A DNA stretch of 64,000 nucleotides from Noviherbaspirillum autotrophicum (GCF_000818395.1 NZ_JWJG01000028.1:3143021-3207020), one strand, 5' to 3'. Counted from the first letter of the stretch, positions 18,567 through 30,365 are shown. A program made the numbers and translations. Notes: generated by a model from the sequence alone, not told the origin.

Positions 18567-18594
18567 AACCCGCCCGGTTGGTTCCGGGCGGGTT
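18567..18594 (-). repeat. 11-bp perfect stem-loop between norB and norE
   Basis: AACCCGCCCGG (18567-18577) and CCGGGCGGGTT (18584-18594) pair perfectly around a 6-nt loop. On the nor transcript it follows the norB stop by 17 nt. The next bases are A-rich, not U-rich, so it is more likely an mRNA-stabilising or processing element than a strong terminator. Confidence 0.6.
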
Positions 18595-18611
18595 GAGAGG
18601 ATCAGAGAGGA

Positions 18612-20030
<1,419 letters not shown>

Positions 20031-20456
20031 TTAACCCTCGATATTCGGCGGCCACTTGGCGGTATTGATCTCGGAGGTGTACTTCAGGAAGTTCACCATG
20101 TCGTCGAGTTCCGCGTCGGTCAGGTGGAATTGCGGCATCTGACGGCGGCCAGGAGCCCCGGTCGGTTGCGACTTGATCCAGGCCTTGATGAATTCCGGGC
20201 CGCGGCGCTTGTAGACGTTGCCAAGTTCCGGCGCAAAGTAGGCGCCCTCGCCCAGCAGGGTGTGGCAGCCGATGCAGTTACGCGTTTCCCAGATGTGCTT
20301 GCCGCGCGCTACAGAGTCGGTCAGATTGGCGCGGTTATCCCGCTTGGGCAGCGTATTCATCGTGTCGAACGTCATGGCGACGAACAACAGGAAGAAGAAC
20401 ACCGCACCGCCGTAGAAAATATTTCTGGCGGTCGATTTGGTGAAGGCTGAGCTCAT
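20031..20456 (-). CDS. norC: Nitric oxide reductase cytochrome c subunit NorC
   Basis: Membrane-anchored monoheme cytochrome c of 141 residues that feeds electrons to NorB from the periplasm. One membrane anchor lies at about residues 12-30 and the heme-binding motif is CIGCH (61-65); the axial methionine is probably in GRRQMPQF (about residue 107). The start is preceded by AAGGAA. It heads norCBEFQ-fdx-D. The region upstream is unusually long (about 450 bp to the proposed transcription start) and carries two candidate small ORFs and an FNR/DNR-type promoter. Confidence 0.97.
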   Translation of the reverse strand: MSSAFTKSTARNIFYGGAVFFFLLFVAMTFDTMNTLPKRDNRANLTDSVARGKHIWETRNCIGCHTLLGEGAYFAPELGNVYKRRGPEFIKAWIKSQPTGAPGRRQMPQFHLTDAELDDMVNFLKYTSEINTAKWPPNIEG

Positions 20457-20561
20457 TTGGTTTGATTCCTTTCGTCATGGTCCGCGATTGATGCCTGCGG
20501 TGGTGTACCTCTGCAGCTGGCGATGCTCGGTCGTGCGCTGCACCCTAAATAAAACATCTAT

Positions 20562-20615
20562 TTAAAATGAATTATATATTTCAAATGCATCTTTTTCCAA
20601 GCGCTGAATGGGCAT
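20562..20615 (-). CDS. Candidate 17-residue leader peptide upstream of norC
   Basis: ATG at 20615 follows AAGGAGAAAGCAA, so a strong ribosome-binding site is correctly spaced, and the frame runs to TAA at 20562 (MPIQRLEKDAFEIYNSF). It lies 105 bp before norC in the predicted nor leader. No family is recognised. It may be a leader peptide, a tiny protein or chance. Confidence 0.35.
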   Translation of the reverse strand: MPIQRLEKDAFEIYNSF

Positions 20616-20682
20616 TTGCTTTCTCCTTTTGTTAAATAAACTTGTTGAAGTGCTGTAGGTGTGCGCGATGCACGGATCCGAA

Positions 20683-20835
20683 TCAGGCAGTCACCGATAT
20701 TCGGCAGACCGCACACCAGCCTTGCGGCGCATGTTCATTCAGGAGGGCCAAGTCCCGCGATGCGCAACGCTGCGAATACAGCGCTGCGGTCCTACGATCG
20801 ACCTTTCTGCCTAGCTTGTTTTTTGCCTGGTCCAT
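20683..20835 (-). CDS. Candidate 50-residue protein in the nor leader
   Basis: ATG at 20835 follows AAGGAG with only 3 nt between, which is tight. The product begins MDQAKNKLGRKVDRR, is basic in its first third and ends with WCAVC, a CxxC pair that could bind metal or redox-cycle. The frame is open 18 codons further upstream but without a better start. It lies 75 bp downstream of the predicted transcription start of the FNR/DNR-type promoter. No homologue is recognised; chance is possible. Confidence 0.35.
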   Translation of the reverse strand: MDQAKNKLGRKVDRRTAALYSQRCASRDLALLNEHAPQGWCAVCRISVTA

Positions 20836-20916
20836 GTTCTCCTTCCCTGTAATGAATGCCATCGAGGTTAACGATTGCATGGCAGGCAATATTCATAAGA
20901 TGTATTGTTGATGCAC

Positions 20917-20959
20917 ATTATGACTGCCTGCCTGCATGAAAAAACATGATCTAGATCAA
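20917..20959 (-). promoter_or_regulatory. FNR/DNR-type promoter of the nor operon
   Basis: Minus strand TTGATCTAGATCAT (20959-20946) matches TTGAT-N4-ATCAA in 9 of 10 positions. CATAAT (20922-20917, 5/6 to the -10 consensus) follows after 23 bp, putting the box centre close to -41.5 for a start near 20910. The first annotated major gene downstream is norC, about 455 bp away. Confidence 0.65.
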
Positions 20960-21084
20960 TTTAATCCGGGTGCCTCAGAATCCCGCCCAGAATCACGGTT
21001 TCATCAGGTTCGAATTTTTGATCCGACGCGCCCCACGCGCCGGCAATCACGCCCGCCCGTGTGGCCCGCCTGTGCTGCCCGCCC

Positions 21085-22641
21085 TCAGTGGCTGGTTCCC
21101 GCCGAGCGCGTGATCTTGTTGTACACGTTGTATTTGCCGGATGGTTTTTTCATCGGGATGCGCTTGACTTCCTTGAGCGTGCGCGCATCGTAGATCACCA
21201 GTTCGCCATCCATCTCCCAGATGCTGACCAATGCATATTTGCCATCGCGGGTGAATTCGGTATGGGCGGCCACCTTGCCGGGGCTGGGACGCAGCTGCGC
21301 GACGACTTCGAGCTTTTGCTTGTCGATGATCTGAATGACATCGCGGTCCTTGCTGCCGTTGAATACGTCGACCCAGGCGTATGGTGTGTTCTCATGGCTG
21401 CGCATGAAAAAGCCGGGCCCGAGGGTCTTGATGTGCTTGACGGTTTGCCAGGTCTTCATGTCGATGACGGTGACCTCGCCTTCCTTCAGGTTGGGCGTCG
21501 CCATCACCGGATGTCCCTGGTATTCCCAGGTGATGCCGGAACCCAGGTGCGGCATGCCGGGCAGATCGATGTTGGCAATCTTGCGGCGCACATTCAGGTT
21601 CACCACCTGGCTGTGTCCCTCGCGCGAGGAGCCGATCATGTTGTCGTAGCCGGCATCGAAGAAGAAGTCGTCGAGATAATCGTCGAGCATGATGCGGCGC
21701 ACCGGAAACGGACCGGGCACCGCCAGGCCTTCGGCCATCTTGTAGTCGTGCACCAGGCCGTTGTAGACGGGCGCGGCATGTTCGTCATAGGTCAGTTCCC
21801 ATACCTCGGGAATATCCTTGAGCGCGGCGACGAAGCTCTTGCGCGGCCCGGCATCGTACACGGCAGACACGCGTGACGACTTGCCGTTCTCATCCTTCAC
21901 GTCGATCACCTTGATCGGCGACAGGTCGCGCGTATCGAGCACCACCAGCGTATGCGGCAGGTAGTTGGCCACCATCGCGAAGCGCCCGTCGCTCGACACC
22001 GCCAGGTTGCGCGCATTGATCCCGGCGCGCACCTCCGCCACCAGCTTGAGATTCCAGATATCGTATTTGGCGATCCAGCCGTCGCGCGAGGCGAAATACA
22101 CATAGCGCCCATCCGGCGAGAACTTCGGCCCGCCGTGCAGCGCGTAGCGCGTGGGGAAGCGCGTGATCGGCTCGAGCTTGTCGCCGTCGAAAATCGTGGC
22201 GTGATGATCGCCCAGCTCGACCACGACGAACAGGTTGAGCGGATCGGCCTTGAATACCGGCTTGTCCGGCAGGCTGCCCGGCTTGACATGCTCGATGCGC
22301 GATGCACGGATCTGTTCCAGCCCCCACACCGGCGTTACGGCCGGCGGCGTATAGATCAGCTCGGCAAGCTGCTTGATCTCGTCGGCGCTGAGCTTGGCCG
22401 AAAACGCCGGCATCTGGGTCGCCATGCGGCCGTCGCTGATGGTCTTGAGCGCGTCGGGGCGACGCAGACGTTCCAGGTTGCCCGGCAAAAGCGCGGGACC
22501 CGCGCCGCCCAGGCGGTCGGCGCCATGGCAGGATGCGCAATGGGTCTGGTACAAGGCGTTGGCATCCGTTGCGGCCCAGGCGCCGCCATAGCGCAGCGAC
22601 AGCAATGCGGTGGCGGCGGTCAGAATAATGCGCCAGTTCAT
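21085..22641 (-). CDS. nirN: NirN, cytochrome c with heme-d1-binding domain
   Basis: Periplasmic protein of 518 residues related to NirS; in Pseudomonas NirN acts late in heme d1 synthesis, oxidising dihydro-heme d1. A signal peptide (residues 1-23) precedes a small cytochrome c domain with CASCH (35-39), then an eight-bladed propeller d1-type domain. It is distinguished from NirS by shorter length and its place at the end of the cluster behind nirJ. The start overlaps the nirJ stop as ATGA. It is the last nir gene in this transcript. Confidence 0.9.
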   Translation of the reverse strand: MNWRIILTAATALLSLRYGGAWAATDANALYQTHCASCHGADRLGGAGPALLPGNLERLRRPDALKTISDGRMATQMPAFSAKLSADEIKQLAELIYTPPAVTPVWGLEQIRASRIEHVKPGSLPDKPVFKADPLNLFVVVELGDHHATIFDGDKLEPITRFPTRYALHGGPKFSPDGRYVYFASRDGWIAKYDIWNLKLVAEVRAGINARNLAVSSDGRFAMVANYLPHTLVVLDTRDLSPIKVIDVKDENGKSSRVSAVYDAGPRKSFVAALKDIPEVWELTYDEHAAPVYNGLVHDYKMAEGLAVPGPFPVRRIMLDDYLDDFFFDAGYDNMIGSSREGHSQVVNLNVRRKIANIDLPGMPHLGSGITWEYQGHPVMATPNLKEGEVTVIDMKTWQTVKHIKTLGPGFFMRSHENTPYAWVDVFNGSKDRDVIQIIDKQKLEVVAQLRPSPGKVAAHTEFTRDGKYALVSIWEMDGELVIYDARTLKEVKRIPMKKPSGKYNVYNKITRSAGTSH

Positions 22642-23840
22642 GCAGCCTCCGCCGGCCGGATCTTGAAATACGGCTTGAGCTGCACCCTTTCGCGCTCGCC
22701 CGACACGCCGATCTCTTCATCGGTCAGGTAGCAGGCTGGGTCTTCCTGCCACGGATCGCCGGTCAGCTGCATCGCGCGCACGCGGGTATTGCCGCCGCAA
22801 ACGTCGAAGTAGGTGCATTCGCTGCAGCGTCCCTTTATGCTGCGCGGGCTGGCTTTCAAGCCGGCCATCACCGGGTCGGAAGTATCCATCCAGATCTCGG
22901 AGAACTTGCGTTCGCGTACATTGCCGAGGTTATGGTTCCACCACATCGTGTCCGGGTGCACGTTGCCGAGGTTGTCGATGTTGGCTACGTTGACACCGGA
23001 AGAATTGCCGCCCCATTGCGCAAGTTTGGCGCGCAGGTGCGCTTCCCGTTCCGGCATGTGCTTGCGCACCCAGTGCAGCAGATAAACACCGTCGGCGTCG
23101 TTGTTCCCGGTCACGAACTCCTTTTGCGCGCCGCGCTGCAGATCGGCCCAGCAGGTGTCGAACAGCAGGTTCATCGCGTTGCGCGTGGTTTCCAGGAAGG
23201 CGTCGCGCGCGCGGTTGGTATTGCCGCGGCCGGCATAGTTTAGGTGCGACAGGTAGAACTTGTGGATGCCTTCATCGTCGATCAGCTTGAGCAGCGCCGG
23301 CAGGTCGTGCGCATTGCCTTGCGTGAGCGTGAAGCGCACACCGACCTTGATGCCCTGGTCACGGCACAGCCGCACGCCTTCCAGCGACGCGTCGAACGCG
23401 CCCTTCTTGCGGCGAAACATGTCGTGCGTACCCTTGATGCCGTCCAGGCTGATGCCGACGTAGTCGAAGCCGACTTCGGCGATCTTGTCGATGTTGCTGC
23501 GGTCGATCAGCGTGCCGTTGGACGACAGGCCGACATAGAATCCCATTGCCTTGGCGCGCTTGGCCACGTCGAAAATGTCGGGGCGCAGCAGCGGCTCACC
23601 GCCGGACAGAATCAGCACCGGTACGCGGAAGGCGCGCAAGTCGTCCATCACCGCGAATACTTCGTCGGTGGAGAGTTCGCCGGCGAAGTCGGTATCGGCC
23701 GACAGCGAATAGCAATGCTTGCAGGTCAGGTTGCAGCGGCGGATCAGGTTCCAGATCACTACCGGACCGGGCGGGTTGCGCTTCGGGCCGAGCGGCGTCG
23801 GATTGGCGATTTCATTCATGTATTGGGTGATGCGGAACAT
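22638..23840 (-). CDS. nirJ: Heme d1 biosynthesis radical SAM protein NirJ
   Basis: Radical SAM enzyme of 400 residues that removes the two propionate side chains during heme d1 synthesis. The SAM-cluster cysteines are C36, C40 and C43 (CNLTCKHC), and a C-terminal cysteine set (C339, C342, C348, C370) fits an auxiliary SPASM-like cluster. The start at 23840 (MFRITQ) is chosen because AAAGGA stands about 7 nt upstream; the frame is open 84 codons further but that part reads as antisense-frame sequence of nirH. The gap to nirH is 10 bp. Confidence 0.96.
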   Translation of the reverse strand: MFRITQYMNEIANPTPLGPKRNPPGPVVIWNLIRRCNLTCKHCYSLSADTDFAGELSTDEVFAVMDDLRAFRVPVLILSGGEPLLRPDIFDVAKRAKAMGFYVGLSSNGTLIDRSNIDKIAEVGFDYVGISLDGIKGTHDMFRRKKGAFDASLEGVRLCRDQGIKVGVRFTLTQGNAHDLPALLKLIDDEGIHKFYLSHLNYAGRGNTNRARDAFLETTRNAMNLLFDTCWADLQRGAQKEFVTGNNDADGVYLLHWVRKHMPEREAHLRAKLAQWGGNSSGVNVANIDNLGNVHPDTMWWNHNLGNVRERKFSEIWMDTSDPVMAGLKASPRSIKGRCSECTYFDVCGGNTRVRAMQLTGDPWQEDPACYLTDEEIGVSGERERVQLKPYFKIRPAEAA

Positions 23841-23850
23841 GATTTTTCCT

Positions 23851-24348
23851 TTATCCGGCAGCGGCGATGCGTAAACCGGTTTTCTTGAGAATTCGGGTGC
23901 TGTACAGGATCTGGTGGTCGCGCACATGCTCGCCCAGCAGTTCGGCGATCTTCGCAACCTTTTCTTCCACTTCGTCGCGCGTCTTGCCATGGACCATCGC
24001 GAACATGTTGTAGCGCCAGTGCGGCAGGCGGCGCGGGCGGCGGTAGCAGTGGCTGACGAATTCCAGCTGGCCGACGCGCTCGCCGAGCGCATCGATGACC
24101 TCGTCGGGCACGTCCCACACCGACATGCCGTTGGCGCGGTAGCCGATGGCGTAATGGTTCGGCACCACGCCGATGCGGCGGATCACGCCCAGCTCCAGCA
24201 GGCGGCGCATACGCGTCATGACGTCTTGCGGATCGAGCTTGAGCTGCTCGGCGATGGCGTGGTACGGGCGCGCCACCAGCGGCAAGCCCTGCTGAGTCGC
24301 GACGATGAGCGCGCGATCGACGGCATCGATTTGGGGCCGCTCGTTCAT
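23851..24348 (-). CDS. nirH: Siroheme decarboxylase subunit NirH
   Basis: Product of 165 residues in the AsnC/Lrp-like NirD/L/G/H family, which decarboxylates siroheme to didecarboxysiroheme. An N-terminal winged helix (about 8-65) is followed by a RAM-like domain containing CYRRPRRLPHWRYN (about 105-118). The G/H assignment follows the usual D-L-G-H order and the C-terminal motif pattern it shares with NirL. ATG at 24348 overlaps the nirG stop as ATGA; the longer open frame upstream is not used. Confidence 0.88.
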   Translation of the reverse strand: MNERPQIDAVDRALIVATQQGLPLVARPYHAIAEQLKLDPQDVMTRMRRLLELGVIRRIGVVPNHYAIGYRANGMSVWDVPDEVIDALGERVGQLEFVSHCYRRPRRLPHWRYNMFAMVHGKTRDEVEEKVAKIAELLGEHVRDHQILYSTRILKKTGLRIAAAG

Positions 24349-24794
24349 GGCGCCACCTTCAGTTTCAGTTCGACAAAATACTCGCGCGACTTCGGGAAGT
24401 TGAAGACTTCGCATCCCGTTTCCCGTTCGATCTGTTCGATGACGGCATCGATCTGCTGCGGCGTTTCGGTGGCCACCACGAACCACATGTTGAGCGCATG
24501 CTCGCGCGCATAGTTGTGCGCCACTTCGGGCAAGGCGTTGACCTTTTCCGCGATCTGGTCGTATGTCGCCTGCGGTGCGCTCAGCGCCGCCAGCGTGAAC
24601 GCGCCGCCCATGCGCTCGATCTGGTACAGCGGGCCGATACGGGTCAGGACCTTGCGTTCCAGCAGGCTGGTCAGGCGCGCCAGCAATTCATCCTCGCCAA
24701 TGCCGATGCGCTGTGCGGCTTCCAGGTAGGGACGCTCGCAGACAGGCAGGTCGCCCTGCAGAGTATTGATGATCGCGCGGTCAATCGCGTCCAT
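24345..24794 (-). CDS. nirG: Siroheme decarboxylase subunit NirG
   Basis: Product of 149 residues, a paralogue of NirH and of the NirD half of NirDL (shared ..YAREHALNMWFVVAT.. pattern, near residues 85-100). It carries the N-terminal winged helix and a single RAM-like domain and is part of the siroheme decarboxylase complex. The start at 24794 lies inside the last codons of nirDL (14-bp overlap). Assignment as G rather than D follows gene order. Confidence 0.88.
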   Translation of the reverse strand: MDAIDRAIINTLQGDLPVCERPYLEAAQRIGIGEDELLARLTSLLERKVLTRIGPLYQIERMGGAFTLAALSAPQATYDQIAEKVNALPEVAHNYAREHALNMWFVVATETPQQIDAVIEQIERETGCEVFNFPKSREYFVELKLKVAP

Positions 24795-25794
24795 GGGTAG
24801 CCTCGGATAATGCGGCGTAATGCGCGCCGCGCTGCTTGAAGCGGCGGCAGCTGAACAGCACGTTGCTGGGATAGGCGTCGAGTTCGCAGGCGGCGGCCAG
24901 CGCCTCGACCTGCGCTTCGACATCGGCGCGGTCCTTGCCGTGAATCATGCAAAACAGGTTGTAGCGCCAGTCCGGCAGCTGGCGGATGCGGCGGTAACAG
25001 AGGGTGACCCGGCCGCTGGCAGCGATGCGCCGCCCCACTGCACTGACTTCGTCGTCCGGCACATCCCATACCACCATGGCATTGGAGGTATAGCCCAGCT
25101 CGTGGTGCCGCACGATGACGCCGAAGCGCTTGATGACGCCTTGTTCCAGCCACTGCGCGATGGTGGCGATGGCCTCGCCTTCCGGCAGTCCGAGGCAGGC
25201 GAACGGGCGCTCGACCAGCGGCAAGCCGCCCTGCAATGCGGCCACCAGGATTTTCTCCGATTCACCCAAGGTGACGACCGGCGGTTTGCATGCGCGCGCC
25301 GATTCCTGCACGCGGCCTGCATTCGCCGCCGGACCGCTCGCCAGGTCGAATCCGAGATCGATGTGAAAGTCTTCCAGCATCGGCAGAACCAGCAGCGAGC
25401 CGCACTGGCACTCTTCCTGGATTTCCGTCATGACCGCGCGCAGGCGCGAGGTTGACGGCGCTGTGGCGACAAACCACAGGTTGAAGCGGTGCTCGCGCTG
25501 ATAGTTGTGATTGACTTCGGCAAAAGCGCTGACGTAACGCGCCACCTCGTCGAGCCGCTCGGCGGGCACTGACAGCGCAGCCAGGGCACTGGCACCGATC
25601 GCGTTCGGCCGGAACACGGCGCCCACGCGCCCGACCGAGCCGCAAGCGTGCAGGCGCTGCAGCGTGTCGATCACCGCCGATTCGTCCATGCGCAATTCGG
25701 CAGCCAGCTTTGCAAACGGGCGCGGCACCAGCGGAAAGTCGCGCTGGAAGGAATTGAGCAGTTTGAATTCGTCAGGTGTCAGGCCGCTGTCCAT
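24781..25794 (-). CDS. nirDL: Fused siroheme decarboxylase NirDL
   Basis: A 337-residue protein with two siroheme-decarboxylase modules in one chain. The D-type half (about 1-150) contains YQREHRFNLWFVAT; the L-type half (about 180-337) contains CYRRIRQLPDWRYN near residue 280. A linker of roughly 25 residues joins them. Pseudomonas has separate nirD and nirL; fused NirDL is known from other denitrifiers. The start at 25794 (MDSGLTP) sits 10 bp after nirF; the extra open frame upstream overlaps nirF antisense-like and is rejected. Confidence 0.92.
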   Translation of the reverse strand: MDSGLTPDEFKLLNSFQRDFPLVPRPFAKLAAELRMDESAVIDTLQRLHACGSVGRVGAVFRPNAIGASALAALSVPAERLDEVARYVSAFAEVNHNYQREHRFNLWFVATAPSTSRLRAVMTEIQEECQCGSLLVLPMLEDFHIDLGFDLASGPAANAGRVQESARACKPPVVTLGESEKILVAALQGGLPLVERPFACLGLPEGEAIATIAQWLEQGVIKRFGVIVRHHELGYTSNAMVVWDVPDDEVSAVGRRIAASGRVTLCYRRIRQLPDWRYNLFCMIHGKDRADVEAQVEALAAACELDAYPSNVLFSCRRFKQRGAHYAALSEATHGRD

Positions 25795-25804
25795 CTTGCC
25801 TCCA

Positions 25805-26992
25805 TCAGAATCCGGTGCGCCCGGCACGCGTCGTGAAGAAGATGCCGCTCGGTGCGGCCGCCGGCAGCACGACGCGTTGCGCGAAGCTGACCGTGTCATA
25901 CACCACGACGCGGTTGTCGTCGCGCGCCGAAATCCATACCGATTCGCCGCGTGGCGTGAACTCCATGTGCAGCACCGCCCTGCCCGGCTCCAGCCGCTTG
26001 ACGACACTGCGCGTCTCGACGTCGATCACCTGCACGCTGCCATTGTCGGGGAAGGCGAAATTCACCCAGATCTGGCGCCCGTCGGGCCGCGCCATCACGA
26101 ACACGGGTTGGCCCGCGACGGCAATGCGGCCCGCCTCTTTCCAGGTTTCGGTATCGACCACCAGCACTTCGTGATGGCCGATCGCCGGCACATACGCATA
26201 TTTCCCGGCCACGGCCCAGCCGCGCAGATGCGGCATCTTGTACACCGGGAGCTTTTCCTGCCCCTTGCCGTAGCCATCGAGGATGCGGCGCACACCTTTT
26301 TCCGGATGCCACATGTCGAGCATCGCCATGCCGTCTTCGCCGAACAGGCCGGCCAGATAGTAGCGCCCATCCGGCGTGATCATGCCATCGTACGGCTCGC
26401 GCCCGGCGTTCCTGTATTTGTCGATACGCGGCGCGCCCGGATTGCTGAAATCGCCGACCCAGATTTCGCCGGCATCGAACAGGCTCCAGACGAAGCAGTT
26501 GCCCGGCGCATCGGCCAGCCCGACCACCTTTGAACGCTGTCCCTGGGTGCCGAATTCAGCCGGGACATCGGCCAGCAGTTCCAGCGTATCGGCCTTGAAT
26601 ACCTTGACGCCGCCCGGCGCATAGTTTTGCGCGGCGATCAGGCTGCCGTCCTGCGACACGGCGCCGCCGATGCTGTTGCCGGCCTGAATGATGCGGCGTT
26701 CCACCACGCCCTTGAGCAGGTCGACCTTGGACAGGCCGCCGTCGCGCCCGAATACATAGGCGTAGCGCCCGTCGCGCGAATAGACCAGCGACGCATGGGA
26801 CAGGTCGCCCAAGCCCGGCACGGTCGCAATCGACTTCAGCTGCGTGGTGTCGACGATCTGTACCGTGCCCGAGGCGCGCTCGATCACCACGCCGAGGTCG
26901 CCCGTGCCGCGCAAGGCCGGCGCCGCGCAGCCGGCAAGCGCGAGTGTTGCGCCCAGCAGCGCAGTCGTTACGAATTGCGACGGCTTAATCAC
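25805..26992 (-). CDS. nirF: Heme d1 biosynthesis lipoprotein NirF
   Basis: Protein of 395 residues with a lipoprotein signal (lipobox LAGC, Cys22), so it is likely anchored in a membrane facing the periplasm, followed by a d1-type beta-propeller without a cytochrome c domain. The family binds heme d1 precursors and is required for d1 assembly. Its start overlaps the nirC stop by 8 bp and it ends 10 bp before nirDL. Confidence 0.94.
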   Translation of the reverse strand: MIKPSQFVTTALLGATLALAGCAAPALRGTGDLGVVIERASGTVQIVDTTQLKSIATVPGLGDLSHASLVYSRDGRYAYVFGRDGGLSKVDLLKGVVERRIIQAGNSIGGAVSQDGSLIAAQNYAPGGVKVFKADTLELLADVPAEFGTQGQRSKVVGLADAPGNCFVWSLFDAGEIWVGDFSNPGAPRIDKYRNAGREPYDGMITPDGRYYLAGLFGEDGMAMLDMWHPEKGVRRILDGYGKGQEKLPVYKMPHLRGWAVAGKYAYVPAIGHHEVLVVDTETWKEAGRIAVAGQPVFVMARPDGRQIWVNFAFPDNGSVQVIDVETRSVVKRLEPGRAVLHMEFTPRGESVWISARDDNRVVVYDTVSFAQRVVLPAAAPSGIFFTTRAGRTGF

Positions 26993-27395
26993 TTGGAAAT
27001 CCTTTCTGCAGATTGGTCACGATCCATTCGGCCTCGGCTTCATTCATGAAGCGCTGCCACGGCGGCATGGCCGTTCCGGGTCGGCCCTGGAGGATAGTGG
27101 CCTTGAGGCTGTCTGCAGGCTTGTCCTGCAGCGCCTGCGGCAACAGGGCCGGGCCGAGCCCGCCCTTGAGAGTCAGGCCGTGGCAGGAGCCGCAATCCTG
27201 GCGCACCAGGTTAATCAGTTCGCTGCGGCGTGCAGCGTTGGGTTGTGCGACCGGCTCCGACGCCGATACATAATCGGCAGCGCTAGCGCCGGCCAGCATG
27301 AATAGGGCCGCAATGATGCGGGAAGAAATGCGATTGAAGCGCCGCGCCTGGGGCGGTGTTGCCCGTCTCGTGTTTGCACCGGGTGCCGGGTTCAT
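26985..27395 (-). CDS. nirC: Cytochrome c55x NirC
   Basis: Small periplasmic monoheme cytochrome of 136 residues with a signal segment (about 24-43) and CGSCH (68-72), plus a probable methionine ligand in GTAMPPW (about residue 108). Family members donate electrons to NirS and take part in heme d1 maturation. GGAAGAG lies about 7 nt upstream of ATG 27395. As no nirM (cytochrome c551) is present, NirC is the best local donor candidate for NirS. Confidence 0.9.
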   Translation of the reverse strand: MNPAPGANTRRATPPQARRFNRISSRIIAALFMLAGASAADYVSASEPVAQPNAARRSELINLVRQDCGSCHGLTLKGGLGPALLPQALQDKPADSLKATILQGRPGTAMPPWQRFMNEAEAEWIVTNLQKGFPSD

Positions 27396-27420
27396 GTTGC
27401 GGCTCTTCCGTAGAAGTTGA

Positions 27421-27493
27421 GAAAAACGAATCGAGCGTTACTGCGTTTTTCGGTGCCGGGGCAGGTCCGGCCTTGCGGCTTGTTCCTGCCCCG
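27421..27493 (-). repeat. Two stem-loops between nirS and nirC
   Basis: On the nir transcript the first hairpin pairs CGGGGCAGG with CCTGCCCCG (27493-27485 and 27465-27457). The second pairs GAAAAACG (27451-27444) with CGTTTTTC (27428-27421), so its 3' side is U-rich. Together they could partly terminate or process the message so that nirS is expressed above the d1 genes. Confidence 0.5.
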
Positions 27494-27500
27494 TTTCCGA

Positions 27501-29282
<1,782 letters not shown>

Positions 29283-29325
29283 CTAATAACGCTCACAAAG
29301 GGCGGTACTTATTGACCGCTATATT
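29283..29325 (-). promoter_or_regulatory. Possible FNR/DNR-type promoter of nirS
   Basis: Minus strand AATATAGCGGTCAA (29325-29312) has one perfect half-site (GTCAA) and a poor other half. TATTAG (29288-29283, 4/6) follows after 23 bp, giving the same geometry as the nor promoter. Weak on sequence alone; supported by position and function. Confidence 0.35.
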
Positions 29326-29367
29326 TCTCGATGCTCGCTAGAGTGCGCTTTTGCAAATTTCAAATCC

Positions 29368-29407
29368 TTAACTCGAATCAATTTTTTTCCGACTTGCAAG
29401 TTATAAA
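29368..29407 (+). promoter_or_regulatory. Possible FNR/DNR-type promoter of nirE
   Basis: TTAACTCGAATCAA (29368-29381) matches TTGAY-N4-RTCAA in 9 of 10 positions, and TATAAA (29402-29407) follows 20 bp later, slightly closer than usual. It precedes nirE and could also serve nirS in the other direction. Confidence 0.4.
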
Positions 29408-29468
29408 TTGGGACCCATTCCAAACAACAGGACTCCGGCGATCAATTTCGCGGACACCAGGTGCACCT

Positions 29469-30293
29469 ATGAGCAATCGGCCTCCCTTTCTGCAATCGCT
29501 GGACCTGGACCAACCCGGCACACGCACCGGCACTGTCTACCTGGTCGGCGCCGGCCCGGGCGATCCCGAACTTCTGACGCTGCGCGCGGCGCGCCTGCTG
29601 GGCATGGCCGACGTGGTGGTGTATGACAATTTGGTGGGCAAGGGGATACTCGACATGGCCCGTCCCGACGCCGAGCGCGTCTACGTCGGCAAGCAGAAAG
29701 ACAACCACACGCTGCCGCAGCAAGAAATCAATGCCTTGCTGGCGCGTCTGGCGAAACAGGGGAAGCAGGTGGTCCGGCTCAAGGGCGGCGATCCCTTCAT
29801 CTTCGGGCGCGGCGGCGAAGAGCTGGAAGTGCTGGCCGAAGAAGGCATCCGTTACGAAGTCGTGCCCGGCATTACGGCGGCCAGCGGCGTATCGTGCTAT
29901 ACCGGCATTCCGCTCACGCACCGCGACTACGCGCAATCCTGCCTGTTCACCACCGGCCACCTGAAGGATGGCAGCCTGAACCTGGACTGGGAAATCCTCG
30001 CGCATCCGCGCCAGACCGTGGTGATCTACATGGGGCTCGGCGCACTGCCGGAAATCAGCAGCAAACTGGTTGAGCAAGGCCGCGCCGCAAGCACGCCGGT
30101 GGCGGTCGTCGAACAGGGAACGACACGCCGCCAGCGCGTAGCCACGGGCACGCTGGCGACGATTGCGGAACGTGTCGCCGAGCAGAAGTTCAAGTCTCCC
30201 TGCCTGATCATCGTGGGCGAAGTGACTCAGCTGCACGACAAGCTGCAGTGGTTCGCGGGGTCAGTGCCGCAACTGGCGACAGCGGTCGCCTGA
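29469..30293 (+). CDS. nirE: Uroporphyrinogen-III C-methyltransferase NirE
   Basis: SAM-dependent methyltransferase of 274 residues making precorrin-2, the first step that commits uroporphyrinogen III to siroheme and heme d1. Motifs are [18 protein letters not shown] (about residues 23-40), [17 protein letters not shown] and [10 protein letters not shown]. It is called NirE rather than CobA/CysG-C because it stands next to nirS, transcribed divergently. The start at 29469 is chosen on homology (MSNRPPF); the ribosome-binding site is weak, and the open frame extends 46 codons upstream into the promoter region. Confidence 0.92.
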   Translation: MSNRPPFLQSLDLDQPGTRTGTVYLVGAGPGDPELLTLRAARLLGMADVVVYDNLVGKGILDMARPDAERVYVGKQKDNHTLPQQEINALLARLAKQGKQVVRLKGGDPFIFGRGGEELEVLAEEGIRYEVVPGITAASGVSCYTGIPLTHRDYAQSCLFTTGHLKDGSLNLDWEILAHPRQTVVIYMGLGALPEISSKLVEQGRAASTPVAVVEQGTTRRQRVATGTLATIAERVAEQKFKSPCLIIVGEVTQLHDKLQWFAGSVPQLATAVA

Positions 30294-30300
30294 AAAACGA

Positions 30301-30321
30301 CAGGCCCGCAGCCAGGGCCTG
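30301..30321 (+). terminator. Weak terminator after nirE
   Basis: CAGGCCC (30301-30307) pairs with GGGCCTG (30315-30321), with a 7-nt loop, 8 nt past the nirE stop and followed by CGTTTA. Only a short T-run is present. A second small dyad (30339-30359) lies at the end of the convergent cytochrome gene. Confidence 0.45.
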
Positions 30322-30365
30322 CGTTTACCATCGGAGACGAGCGCGCCCCTGGCGGGCTCTTCACA

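Noticed and set aside
21023-21043. Small dyad after nirN as a terminator
   Set aside because: The 8-bp stem contains a G-T pair and is followed by A-rich, not U-rich, sequence on the nir transcript; evidence too thin to list.
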